Shown in pieces: positions 54,020 through 64,000 of a DNA stretch of 64,000 bases; within the stretch, counting starts at the first letter, position 1, and each line of letters begins with the position of its first letter. This DNA is from Mesorhizobium carmichaelinearum (GTDB lineage: Bacteria > Pseudomonadota > Alphaproteobacteria > Rhizobiales > Rhizobiaceae): the NCBI RefSeq assembly GCF_900199455.1, contig NZ_FZQR01000004.1, positions 310,001 to 374,000 of the forward strand. Reading direction: 5' to 3'. The notes beneath the pieces were generated by a model. It was not told the DNA's origin and searched no databases. It was given only the letters and a program-made list of their open reading frames with translations. The translations under genes were made by a program, and so were the position numbers.

Positions 54020-55396
54020 ATGAGCCAGAGATCCTGCCTGTCCGTCATCCTCGCCGCCGGCGAAGGCACGCGCATGAAGAGCGTGCTGCCGAAGGTGCTG
54101 CATCAGATCGCCGGGCTGCCGATGGTCGCTCATGTGGCGAAGGCCGCAGAAGCCGCCGGTGCCAGCAGCGAGGCGATCGTCATCGGTCATGGCGCGGAAG
54201 AGATGCGCAAGGCGGTGGCGAAGTTCGCACCGAAGGCCGAGACTTTCGTGCAGGAAAAGCGCCTAGGTACGGCGCACGCCGTTCTTGCTGCTCGCGAAGC
54301 GATATCAAGGGGTTATGACGATATCCTGGTGATGTTCGGCGACACGCCGCTGATCGATGCGGAGGCGCTGACCGTGGCGCGGTCGAAACTCGCCGAAGGT
54401 GCGGCTGTCGTGGTGATCGGCTTCCGTCCGCCTCTTCCAAACGGCTATGGCCGGCTGGTCGAAAAGGGCGGCAAGCTGATTGCCATCCGCGAGGAAAAGG
54501 ACTGCTCCGAGGCGGAGAAGAAGATCGGCTTCTGCAATGCCGGCATGATGGCGGTGGCCGGCGCCCACGCGCTGAAGCTGCTCGACGCGGTCGGCAACAA
54601 GAATGCCAAGGGAGAGTATTATCTGACCGACATCGTCGAGATCGCCGGCGCGCAAGGTCTCGATGTCGTCGCCACCGAGGCCAGTTTCGAGAATGCGCTC
54701 GGCATCAATAACCGCGCTGAACTGGCGCAGGCCGAAGGCATCTGGCAGGCGCGTCGGCGCCAGGAGGCGATGCTGTCGGGCGTGACATTGATCGCGCCGG
54801 AGACCGTGTATTTCTCGTACGACACCGAGATCGGCGCCGACACGATTGTCGAGCCGAATGTCTGGTTCGGTCCGGGCGTGAAGATCGCTGGCGGTGCCAA
54901 GATCCATGCCTTCAGCCATATCGAAGGGGCAACCATTGCCGCCAACTGCGATGTCGGGCCGTTCGCGCGGTTGCGGCCGGGCGCCGATCTCCGGGACAAA
55001 GCAAAAGTCGGCAATTTCTGCGAGGTCAAGCAGGCTGTTATCGAGAAAGGCGCCAAGGTCAACCATCTGACCTATATCGGCGATGCCCGGGTCGGCGCGG
55101 GCGCCAATATCGGCGCCGGCACCATCACCTGCAACTATGACGGCTATTCGAAATTCTTCACCGACATCGGCGAGGGCGCCTTTGTCGGCTCGAATTCCTC
55201 GCTGGTGGCCCCGGTCACGATCGGCAAGGGCGGCTACATCGCGTCCGGCAGCGTGATCACCGAAAGCGTGCCTGACGATGCGCTGGCCTTCGGCCGCGCC
55301 CGCCAAAAGACCATCCCCGGCAAGGGCAAGGAATTGCGCGAGCGCTTTGCCTCGGCCGCGGCGGCGAAGAAGAACGCCGCCGGCGCGGATCACTGA
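54020..55396 (+). CDS. glmU: Bifunctional UDP-GlcNAc pyrophosphorylase / GlcN-1-P acetyltransferase
   Basis: The 458-residue enzyme makes UDP-N-acetylglucosamine for peptidoglycan and lipid A. The uridylyltransferase half starts [20 protein letters not shown]; the acetyltransferase half is a left-handed beta helix ([20 protein letters not shown], with repeated I-G-x-G/A-x-hexads). MSQRSCLS is chosen as the start; an upstream in-frame ATG at 53963 would add 19 unrelated residues. With glmS 600 bases downstream it supplies the whole GlcN-6-P to UDP-GlcNAc route except GlmM. Confidence 0.97.
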   Translation: MSQRSCLSVILAAGEGTRMKSVLPKVLHQIAGLPMVAHVAKAAEAAGASSEAIVIGHGAEEMRKAVAKFAPKAETFVQEKRLGTAHAVLAAREAISRGYDDILVMFGDTPLIDAEALTVARSKLAEGAAVVVIGFRPPLPNGYGRLVEKGGKLIAIREEKDCSEAEKKIGFCNAGMMAVAGAHALKLLDAVGNKNAKGEYYLTDIVEIAGAQGLDVVATEASFENALGINNRAELAQAEGIWQARRRQEAMLSGVTLIAPETVYFSYDTEIGADTIVEPNVWFGPGVKIAGGAKIHAFSHIEGATIAANCDVGPFARLRPGADLRDKAKVGNFCEVKQAVIEKGAKVNHLTYIGDARVGAGANIGAGTITCNYDGYSKFFTDIGEGAFVGSNSSLVAPVTIGKGGYIASGSVITESVPDDALAFGRARQKTIPGKGKELRERFASAAAAKKNAAGADH

Positions 55397-55399
55397 CGG

Positions 55400-55774
55400 T
55401 CAGCCGGCCGGCGCCGTATCCCGACCGAAAGAGGCGGTCACCTCGATCCTGCCGACGATGGCCTTGTTGAAGTCATCGAGGTTCTCGGCAGGGATCCAGT
55501 ATTCCAGATGCGCCTTGCTGCCGGCATGCTCGATCCGGTAGCGGTCGAGAAAGCTTTTCAGCACGGCAAACCGGGTCACGAAACCCGCGCCGCTGGCCGG
55601 CACATTCCAGTCGCGCGCGATTTGCACGGCATAGGCTTCGGACAGAACCGGATAGAAGATCGGCTGTTCGGGCAAGCGCGGCGGAAACGCCCCCATGTCA
55701 GACGCCTCGATCAGTTTCAATTCCTGAGGTCCGACAGGACGCCAGAGTGTAATGGTGGGCTGGGCTTCATTCAT
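55400..55774 (-). CDS. Conserved hypothetical protein (often named ADP-ribosylation/crystallin J1)
   Basis: The 124-residue protein has the strongly conserved pattern ITLWRPVGPQELKLIEASDM, FPPRLPEQPIFYPVLSEAYA, and YWIPAENLDDFNKAIVGRIE. I recall this small family being labelled ADP-ribosylation/crystallin J1 in genomes, but the sequence is too short for an ADP-ribosylhydrolase and no catalytic residues can be assigned. It is convergent with glmU, four bases apart, and divergent from glmS. Confidence 0.7.
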   Translation of the reverse strand: MNEAQPTITLWRPVGPQELKLIEASDMGAFPPRLPEQPIFYPVLSEAYAVQIARDWNVPASGAGFVTRFAVLKSFLDRYRIEHAGSKAHLEYWIPAENLDDFNKAIVGRIEVTASFGRDTAPAG

Positions 55775-55982
55775 GGCCGAAGCTTAGCCAAAATATTGCC
55801 GGAACGAAAACCGGATCGCTGAAAACCGAACAATTGCAGTAACCGGATTGCAAGAGCGGTCTGACATGGTGCATGCCTCTGCAAGCGTCCGTTACAGCGG
55901 ACGAAATGCAATGTGACTTTCACGGCAGGCCGGCCATCCCTAAATAGCGCTGGTTTTCCATGGAGAATCGGGGACTGTCTGC

Positions 55983-57806
55983 ATGTGCGGTATCGTTGGA
56001 ATCGTCGGCCACTCGCAGGTTGCACCGCTCATCGTCGACGCACTGAAGCGGCTCGAATATCGCGGCTATGACTCGGCCGGCGTTGCCACCATCGAAAAGG
56101 GTCAACTCGCCCGCCGGCGCGCCGAAGGCAAGCTGATCAACCTCGAACGCCGTCTCAAGGAGGAGCCGCTCGAGGGAACGATCGGCATCGGCCACACACG
56201 CTGGGCCACCCATGGCGTGCCCAACGAGACCAATGCGCATCCGCATTTTTCCGACGGTGTCGCCATCGTCCACAACGGCATCATCGAGAATTTTGCCGAG
56301 CTGCGCGACGAACTGGTCCGCGACGGCTACTCCTTCTCGTCGCAGACCGACACCGAGGTCGTCGCGCATCTGGTGGCGCGCGAACTGGCCAAGGGGCTGA
56401 AGCCGGTCGAGGCGGCGCACAAGGCGCTGAAGCGGCTCGAAGGCGCTTTTGCGCTGGCCATCATGTTCAAGGGCGACGAGGACCTGATCGTCGGCGCCCG
56501 CAACGGCCCGCCGCTGGCCGTCGGCCATGGCGATGGCGAGATGTTCTTGGGCTCCGACGCCATTGCGCTGGCGCCATTCACCAATTCCATCACCTATCTC
56601 GAAGACGGCGACTGGGCGGTGGTGCGCCGCAACGGCGTCGCCATCTTCGACATCGACGGCAAAAAGGTCGAGCGCAAGCGCCAGCAGTCGCTGTCGACCT
56701 CCTTCATGGTCGACAAGGGCAACCGGCGCCATTTCATGGAGAAGGAAATCCATGAACAGCCCGAAGTGATCTCGCACACGCTGGCGCATTATGTGGATTT
56801 CGTCTCGGGCGTCTCGAAGCCGCTCGATCTGCCTTTCGACTTCGCCAAGATCGGCCGGCTGGCGATCTCGGCCTGCGGCACCGCCTATCTCGCCGGCCTG
56901 ATCGGCAAATACTGGTTCGAACGCTATGCACGGCTGCCGGTCGATATCGATGTCGCCTCGGAATTCCGCTACCGCGAGATGCCGCTGTCGGCCAACGATG
57001 CCGCTTTCTTCATCTCGCAATCGGGCGAGACCGCCGACACGCTGGCTTCGCTGCGTTACTGCCGCAAGGCCGGCATGAAGATCGGCGCCGTCGTCAATGT
57101 ACGGGAATCGACCATGGCGCGCGAATCCGACGTCGTGCTGCCGACGCTTGCCGGTCCGGAGATCGGCGTCGCCTCGACCAAGGCTTTTACCTGCCAGCTC
57201 TCGGTGCTGGCGTCGCTCGCCGTGCGAGCGGGTGTGGCGCGCGGCACGATCTCCAAAGATGAGGAAAAGACCCTGGTGCGCGCGCTTTCGGAAGCGCCGC
57301 GCTATGCCAACCAGGTGCTCAAGCTCGAAGAGCAGATCGAGCGCATCGCACGCGAACTGTCACGCTATAAGGACGTGCTCTATCTGGGCCGCGACACCAA
57401 TTTCCCGCTGGCCATGGAAGGCGCGCTGAAACTCAAGGAAATCTCCTACATCCACGCCGAAGGCTATGCTGCAGGCGAATTGAAGCACGGGCCGATCGCG
57501 CTGATCGACGAGAACATGCCGGTCATTGTCATTGCGCCGCATGACCGCATTTTCGAGAAGACCGTGTCGAACATGCAGGAAGTGGCGGCGCGCGGCGGCA
57601 AGATCATCCTGATCACCGACAGCAAGGGAGCGGCACACTCAAGCGTGAAGACGATGGAGACGATCATCCTGCCGGATGTGCCGGAAATCATCTCGCCGAT
57701 CATCTACGCACTGCCGATCCAGATGCTGGCCTATTTCGCCGCCGTATTCATGGGCACCGATGTCGACCAGCCGCGCAATCTGGCGAAATCGGTGACGGTG
57801 GAGTAG
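55983..57806 (+). CDS. glmS: Glutamine-fructose-6-phosphate aminotransferase
   Basis: The 607-residue enzyme converts fructose-6-phosphate and glutamine to glucosamine-6-phosphate, the first step towards UDP-GlcNAc. Cys2 of MCGIVGIVG is the glutaminase nucleophile; the N-terminal class II amidotransferase domain is followed by two SIS sugar-isomerase domains (ISACGTAYLAGLIGKYWFER; FISQSGETADTLASLR; LYLGRDTNFPLAMEGALKLK). The C-terminal PRNLAKSVTVE is canonical. No glmS ribozyme is seen upstream. Confidence 0.97.
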   Translation: MCGIVGIVGHSQVAPLIVDALKRLEYRGYDSAGVATIEKGQLARRRAEGKLINLERRLKEEPLEGTIGIGHTRWATHGVPNETNAHPHFSDGVAIVHNGIIENFAELRDELVRDGYSFSSQTDTEVVAHLVARELAKGLKPVEAAHKALKRLEGAFALAIMFKGDEDLIVGARNGPPLAVGHGDGEMFLGSDAIALAPFTNSITYLEDGDWAVVRRNGVAIFDIDGKKVERKRQQSLSTSFMVDKGNRRHFMEKEIHEQPEVISHTLAHYVDFVSGVSKPLDLPFDFAKIGRLAISACGTAYLAGLIGKYWFERYARLPVDIDVASEFRYREMPLSANDAAFFISQSGETADTLASLRYCRKAGMKIGAVVNVRESTMARESDVVLPTLAGPEIGVASTKAFTCQLSVLASLAVRAGVARGTISKDEEKTLVRALSEAPRYANQVLKLEEQIERIARELSRYKDVLYLGRDTNFPLAMEGALKLKEISYIHAEGYAAGELKHGPIALIDENMPVIVIAPHDRIFEKTVSNMQEVAARGGKIILITDSKGAAHSSVKTMETIILPDVPEIISPIIYALPIQMLAYFAAVFMGTDVDQPRNLAKSVTVE

Positions 57807-57839
57807 GGGCACGCTCTCGGCATTCGGTCGATGAAGTAA

Positions 57840-57856
57840 GTATCAATCAATGATAC
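57840..57856. promoter_or_regulatory. higBA operator 1
   Basis: GTATCA and TGATAC flank a five-base spacer. The identical half-site and spacer length recur in operator 2, 37 bases downstream centre to centre, implying binding by the same regulator. Confidence 0.7.
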
Positions 57857-57872
57857 ATTGTCTTGCGCGCGA

Positions 57873-57897
57873 CTTTGTATCAATGTATGATACAAAG
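57873..57897. promoter_or_regulatory. higBA operator 2 (perfect 10-bp arms)
   Basis: CTTTGTATCA and TGATACAAAG form a 25-base perfect inverted repeat around five bases, ending 13 bases before the toxin start. It contains the same GTATCA-N5-TGATAC core as operator 1. HigA-type antitoxins bind such sites to repress their own operon. Confidence 0.75.
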
Positions 57898-57910
57898 TGA
57901 GGGCGCGTGG

Positions 57911-58192
57911 TTGATCGTTTCGTTCAAAGGCAAGGCGGTGGAAGCCGTTGCTGAGGGCAAGGCGCCGAAAGGCTTTCCGCCAGATTTGGTTGCCCGAGGC
58001 GAACGTCGGCTTCGTGCAATCGAAAATGCCGTGCAACTGAATGACCTTCGCTCACCGCCAGGAAACCACCTTGAAGCCCTGAAAGGCAGCCGAGCTGGGC
58101 AGCATTCAATTCGCATCAACGACCAATGGCGCATTTGCTTTAGATGGACAACCGCTGGCGCCGAAGACGTGGAGATCGTTGACTACCACTGA
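57911..58192 (+). CDS. higB: HigB-like toxin, RelE/ParE superfamily
   Basis: The 93-residue product is read from a TTG at 57911 with GAGGG seven bases upstream; ATG starts further upstream lie inside the operator. The sequence ends with the family motif LKGSRAGQHSIRINDQWRIC and FRWTTAGAEDVEIVDYH. HigB toxins cleave mRNA on the ribosome. It is followed by the antitoxin gene, the reversed toxin-first order typical of hig loci. TTG is a weak start, which would keep toxin levels low. Confidence 0.9.
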   Translation: MIVSFKGKAVEAVAEGKAPKGFPPDLVARGERRLRAIENAVQLNDLRSPPGNHLEALKGSRAGQHSIRINDQWRICFRWTTAGAEDVEIVDYH

Positions 58193-58228
58193 ACGGGCTC
58201 TTGCCCTGACCCTTGAGGATCCTGAACT

Positions 58229-58528
58229 ATGCTCAAGTTCACACGTCCAATTCACCCTGGAGAATTTCTGCGCGAAGAGTATCTCGTTCCGCTTGGCATG
58301 AGCGCTGGCTCGCTCGCAAAAAAACTCAATCTTCCGCGCACACGGATCGAGCGTATTGCCAAGGAGGAGATCGGTTTGACCCCCGATACGGCTCTTCGCC
58401 TTGCCCGGTTTTTCAATACCACGCCTCAGTTCTGGATGAATTTTCAGCAAGCTTATGAGCTTGAGACCGAGGCGAGGAAACTGGCCCCGGAACTCGAGAA
58501 GATCGAACCGCTGGACGCGGCGGCATAA
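58229..58528 (+). CDS. higA: HigA-like antitoxin, XRE family
   Basis: The 99-residue antitoxin begins MLKFTRPIHPGEFLREEYL and contains a helix-turn-helix (MSAGSLAKKLNLPRTRIERI and IGLTPDTALRLARFFNT) that should bind the GTATCA-N5-TGATAC operators. It neutralises the toxin and represses the operon. GAGGA lies nine bases before the ATG, a stronger signal than that of the toxin, consistent with excess antitoxin. Confidence 0.93.
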   Translation: MLKFTRPIHPGEFLREEYLVPLGMSAGSLAKKLNLPRTRIERIAKEEIGLTPDTALRLARFFNTTPQFWMNFQQAYELETEARKLAPELEKIEPLDAAA

Positions 58529-58608
58529 TCGGCTCTTTAAAAACTTCGCAGTTCCAAACGGCCTTCCGGTTCACTAATGTTGCGCTGCAACCCGCGCCCC
58601 GGTGAACC

Positions 58609-59361
58609 ATGTCCGATGCTCCCAAGACCTCCGGCATGACCCGGCTGAGGAACTATTTCCTCACGGGCTTCGTCGTCTGCGCGCCGCTGGCGATCACCGC
58701 CTATATCGCCTGGTCGTTCATCGGCTGGGTCGATTCCTGGGTAAAGCCCTATATTCCGGCGCGCTACAGCCCCGACACCTATCTGCCGTTTCCGGTCCCG
58801 GGGTTCGGGCTGATCGTCGCGCTGATCCTGATCACGCTGATCGGTTTTCTCACCGCCAACATTGTCGGCCGCGCCATTGTCGGTTTCGGCGAGCGTCTGC
58901 TTGGCCGCATGCCGCTGGTGCGCGGCATCTATGGTTCGCTGAAGCAGATCTTCGAGACCGTGCTGTCGAACAAGGGCGACATGTTCCGCCAGGTCGGACT
59001 GGTCGAATATCCGCGCAAGGGCGTGTGGTCGCTGGTGTTCGTCGCCAGCGAGAAGGAAACCGAGATCAATGAGAAGCTCGACCAGGAAGGCGATCCGCTG
59101 ATTGCGGTGTTCATGCCTTGCACGCCAAACCCGACGACCGGGTTCCTGATGTATGTGCTGAAGTCGGACATCGTGCTGCTCGACATGACGATCGAGGACG
59201 GCGCCAAGCTGATCGTCTCTGCCGGGCTGGTGGCGCCCGAAGTGAAGAGCAAGATGATGACGCTGAATGGCGAGCCGATCAACGGAACGGTGGCCAATCC
59301 ACCGCTAGGGCCTCATCCAGCGCGCAAGAGCCGCACGGCCTCGTCGCGGCCGAACAAATAG
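58609..59361 (+). CDS. DUF502 family membrane protein
   Basis: The 250-residue protein has two N-terminal membrane segments (LTGFVVCAPLAITAYIAW and GFGLIVALILITLIGFLTAN) and a beta-rich C-terminal part with GLVEYPRKGVWSLVFV and MPCTPNPTTGFLMYVLKSDI, the DUF502 core. Function is not established. Its last 49 bases overlap the 3' end of recG on the opposite strand; both stops are intact. Confidence 0.88.
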   Translation: MSDAPKTSGMTRLRNYFLTGFVVCAPLAITAYIAWSFIGWVDSWVKPYIPARYSPDTYLPFPVPGFGLIVALILITLIGFLTANIVGRAIVGFGERLLGRMPLVRGIYGSLKQIFETVLSNKGDMFRQVGLVEYPRKGVWSLVFVASEKETEINEKLDQEGDPLIAVFMPCTPNPTTGFLMYVLKSDIVLLDMTIEDGAKLIVSAGLVAPEVKSKMMTLNGEPINGTVANPPLGPHPARKSRTASSRPNK

Positions 59362-61421
59362 AGCAGCAGGCGCAGCGCTTCGCCGCGGTCGGATTGCAGT
59401 TCCGGGTCGCGTGACAGGATCAGCCTGGCATCGTCGCGGGCTACCTCCAGCAGGTCGGCATGCGCCTCGATGCGCGCCACCTGGAAACCTGGCGTGCCCG
59501 ACTGGCGGGTCCCCAGCAACTCGCCTTCGCCACGCAGTTTGAGATCCTCCTCGGCGATCAGGAAACCGTCCTCGGTCTCGCGCATTACCGAAAGCCGGCG
59601 TTTTGCGGTCTCGCCGAGCGGATCCTTGTAGAGCAGCACGCAGGAGGATGGCTTGTCGCCACGCCCCACGCGCCCGCGCAGCTGGTGTAACTGGGCGAGG
59701 CCAAAGCGCTCGGCATGCTCGATGACCATGACGGTGGCGTCGGGAACATCGACACCGACCTCGATGACCGTGGTGGCGATCAGGATGCGGGTCTCGCCCT
59801 CCTTGAAGGCGCGCATCGCCTCGTCCTTCTCGGCGCCTTTCATGCGGCCGTGGACAAGGCCGATGCGGTCGCCGAACAGCGGCTTCAGCGAGGCGAAACG
59901 GTCCTCGGCCGACATCAGCTTGATCTCTTCGGATTCTTCCACCAGCGGACAGATCCAGTAGATCTTCTGGCCGCCGGCGACGGCGTCCTCCATGCGGCCA
60001 ACCAGTTCGTCGAGCCGTTCCAGCGGCAGCGTGACGGTGCGGATCGGCTGGCGGCCGGCCGGCTTTTCTGTCAGCTTGGAGACATCCATGTCACCGAAAG
60101 CGGTCAGCACCAGCGTGCGCGGGATCGGTGTGGCCGTCATCACCAGCATATCCGGCGCATCGCCCTTGGCGGTGATGGCAAGCCGCTGATGGACGCCGAA
60201 ACGATGCTGCTCGTCGATGACGGCCAGCACCAGATCGTGGAAGGTGACCGTTTCCTGGAACAGCGCGTGGGTGCCGACGACGATGTCGATCTCGCCGCTC
60301 GCCAGACCGGCCAGCGTTTCGCTGCGTTCGCGGCCCTTCTCGCGGCCGGTGAGGATGGCGATGCGCAGCCCGACCTTGGCGGCGAGCGGCGCGATGGTCG
60401 CCAGATGCTGGCGCGCCAGGATTTCGGTCGGCGCCATCAAGGCCGCTTGGCCGCCGGCTTCGACGGCGCGCGCCATGGCGAGCAGGGCCACCACCGTCTT
60501 GCCTGAGCCGACATCGCCCTGCAGCAGCCGCAGCATGCGCTCGGGGTCGGCGAGGTCGGCATTGATTTCGGCCAGCGCGAATTCCTGGCTTGATGTCAGC
60601 GAATAGGGAAGGGCGGCGCGCAGTTTCTCGACGATGCGGCCGTCGCCGACCAGGGGACGGCCGGACAGGCGGCGGATCTTTGACCGGACCAGCGCCAGCG
60701 ACACCTGGCCGGCCAGCAACTCGTCATAGGCAAGACGCCGCCAGGCAGCGCCGTCGATGGACACATCGATCGGGTCGGCCGGATTGTGGATGCGGGTGAG
60801 CGCGTCGGCAAAGGTCGGAAAAGTGTGCCGGCGCATGAAGGCGCCGTCCTGCCACTCCGGCAATTCGGGCAGGCGTGCCAGCGCCTGGCCGATCGCGCGG
60901 CGCAGCACCTTGCCCGACAGCCCGGCGGTGAGCGGATAGACAGGCTCGACCAGCGGCAGGTTTTCCGCCTCGCTGGCCAGCGCGATATGGTCGGGGTGGA
61001 CCATGGTCGGACGGCCGTTGAACCATTCCATGCGGCCCGAGACCACGACATGCTCGCCAACAGGCATTGCCTTTTCGAGATAGGCGGCGTGCGCATGGAA
61101 AAAGGTCAGGCCGATTTCGCCGGTTTCATCATGGGCATAGACCCTGTAGGGCACCGACTTGTTGCCGCGCAGCGGCGGCTGGTGACGGTCGATACGCACG
61201 TCGAGCGTGACGATCTGGCCTTCCGCGGAACCCGCAATGCCTGGCCGGCTGCGGCGGTCTATGACGGTATGCGGCAGCACGAACAGAAGGTCGCCCGCGC
61301 GGGCCGCGCGATCACCAAGATCAGCCGTGACAACCTTCTCGATCAACGCGCCAACCTTCGGCCCGACGCCGGCAAGCGAAGTGATCGGAACAAACAAGGG
61401 ATCAAGGATGGAAGGACGCAT
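59313..61421 (-). CDS. recG: ATP-dependent DNA helicase RecG
   Basis: The 702-residue helicase regresses stalled replication forks and branch-migrates Holliday junctions. An N-terminal wedge with OB fold is followed by helicase motifs: Walker A LLQGDVGSGKTVVALLAM, motif II in IDEQHRFGVHQR, motif III TATPIPRTLVLTAFG and motif VI QLRGRVGRGDKPSSC. Length is standard. It is divergent from sdhE by 92 bases. Confidence 0.96.
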   Translation of the reverse strand: MRPSILDPLFVPITSLAGVGPKVGALIEKVVTADLGDRAARAGDLLFVLPHTVIDRRSRPGIAGSAEGQIVTLDVRIDRHQPPLRGNKSVPYRVYAHDETGEIGLTFFHAHAAYLEKAMPVGEHVVVSGRMEWFNGRPTMVHPDHIALASEAENLPLVEPVYPLTAGLSGKVLRRAIGQALARLPELPEWQDGAFMRRHTFPTFADALTRIHNPADPIDVSIDGAAWRRLAYDELLAGQVSLALVRSKIRRLSGRPLVGDGRIVEKLRAALPYSLTSSQEFALAEINADLADPERMLRLLQGDVGSGKTVVALLAMARAVEAGGQAALMAPTEILARQHLATIAPLAAKVGLRIAILTGREKGRERSETLAGLASGEIDIVVGTHALFQETVTFHDLVLAVIDEQHRFGVHQRLAITAKGDAPDMLVMTATPIPRTLVLTAFGDMDVSKLTEKPAGRQPIRTVTLPLERLDELVGRMEDAVAGGQKIYWICPLVEESEEIKLMSAEDRFASLKPLFGDRIGLVHGRMKGAEKDEAMRAFKEGETRILIATTVIEVGVDVPDATVMVIEHAERFGLAQLHQLRGRVGRGDKPSSCVLLYKDPLGETAKRRLSVMRETEDGFLIAEEDLKLRGEGELLGTRQSGTPGFQVARIEAHADLLEVARDDARLILSRDPELQSDRGEALRLLLYLFGRDEAVRLLRAG

Positions 61422-61513
61422 GATGTCAGCTTATGTCGCGACGGCCTCAGCGCAAGGCTGACAGCCCCTTCTATCCACGCTATATGCGCCGCAGCAAGTG
61501 AGGATGCGCCACA

Positions 61514-61801
61514 ATGACCGGAACGAAACGATCAAGCGAGGGGCTGGACGCCCACCGCCGCAAACTCTTGTTCCGCTCCTGGCATCGCGGCATGCGCGAG
61601 ATGGATCTCATCCTCGGCACCTTCGCCGACGCCGAGATCGGTTCCTTGACGGCTGAGGAAATCGACCAATATGAGAGGCTCCTCGACATTCCCGACACCG
61701 ACTTCCTGCCGCTGATCACTGGCGAACGCCCGGTGCCGGCGGATATCGACTGCGCCGTCCTGCAAAAAATCCTGGCGTCCCGCCGGACCATGACATTCTG
61801 A
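61514..61801 (+). CDS. sdhE: FAD assembly factor SdhE
   Basis: The 95-residue protein helps attach FAD covalently to succinate dehydrogenase. The conserved RGMREMD segment (SWHRGMREMDLILGTFAD) contains the RGxxE motif, and DTDFLPLITGE lies near the end. It is divergent from recG and followed by mfd, an arrangement I recall in other alphaproteobacteria. Repeat copy 4 begins a few bases after its stop. Confidence 0.93.
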   Translation: MTGTKRSSEGLDAHRRKLLFRSWHRGMREMDLILGTFADAEIGSLTAEEIDQYERLLDIPDTDFLPLITGERPVPADIDCAVLQKILASRRTMTF

Positions 61802-61805
61802 ACAA

Positions 61806-61856
61806 AAGCAATTCCAGGAAAAGTGCGAAGCGGTTTTCCCACAGGAATTGCGACAA
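61806..61856 (+). repeat. Dispersed intergenic repeat, copy 4 of 4
   Basis: The same element as copies 1 to 3, from AGCAATTCCAGGAAAAG to GGAATTGCGAC, here 4 to 5 bases after the sdhE stop and in the same direction as that gene. It leaves only about 16 bases before the mfd start. Confidence 0.85.
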
Positions 61857-61872
61857 ACAAGACCGTGATTTT

Positions 61873-64000
<2,128 letters not shown>

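Overview
The window is GC-rich chromosomal DNA from an alphaproteobacterium of the order Rhizobiales, most likely Mesorhizobium or a close relative. Support comes from a DivK-PleD pair, a type II rpmG lacking zinc cysteines, gcvTHP behind a tandem glycine riboswitch, a Tad/Cpa pilus locus, several Rhizobiales-type conserved families (DUF3572, DUF983, DUF1345, DUF502) and three classes of short palindromic intergenic repeats. This assignment rests on remembered gene families, not on a database search.

Layout. 1-6 kb: end of a Tad pilus operon (cpaF partial, tadB, tadC, then a tadD-like lipoprotein), interrupted after tadC by an AT-richer RHS tip with a colicin-E5-like RNase end and a probable immunity gene; a membrane diguanylate cyclase follows. 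7.3-12 kb: gcvP, gcvH and gcvT (minus strand) behind the riboswitch. 12-18 kb: an internally duplicated unknown protein, a periplasmic molybdoenzyme with a b-type cytochrome, DUF1345 and UPF0178 proteins, and glutathione-dependent formaldehyde oxidation (gfa, adhC). 18-31 kb: pccA, dnaE, a VOC protein, a K+ channel with a zinc ribbon, an EamA exporter, dinB with an N-terminal zinc motif, a GNAT enzyme, a large secreted protein, a HAD protein and DUF3572. 31.8-33.6 kb: divK and pleD.

33.7-43.8 kb looks like an accessory block placed between pleD and rpmG, which I recall as neighbours in other rhizobia. It holds a flavin monooxygenase, a divergent GlxA-type regulator and DJ-1/PfpI enzyme, and an operon of GntR regulator, PLP C-S lyase and a complete carbohydrate-type ABC importer. 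The core resumes with rpmG, an MFS carrier, a Nudix hydrolase, DUF983, rnr and topA. 52-64 kb: a COG4315 protein, ccdA-like gene, a 32-nt tRNA-Lys remnant, glmU, glmS, a higBA toxin-antitoxin pair with two palindromic operators, DUF502, recG, sdhE and the 5' part of mfd.

There is no complete tRNA, no rRNA, no recognisable insertion sequence and no CRISPR array. The most interesting items are the RHS-RNase/immunity cassette in the pilus locus, the C-S lyase plus sugar-type ABC operon, the tRNA-Lys anticodon-arm remnant, and a dispersed repeat that forms or directly follows the stop codon of the gene before it.
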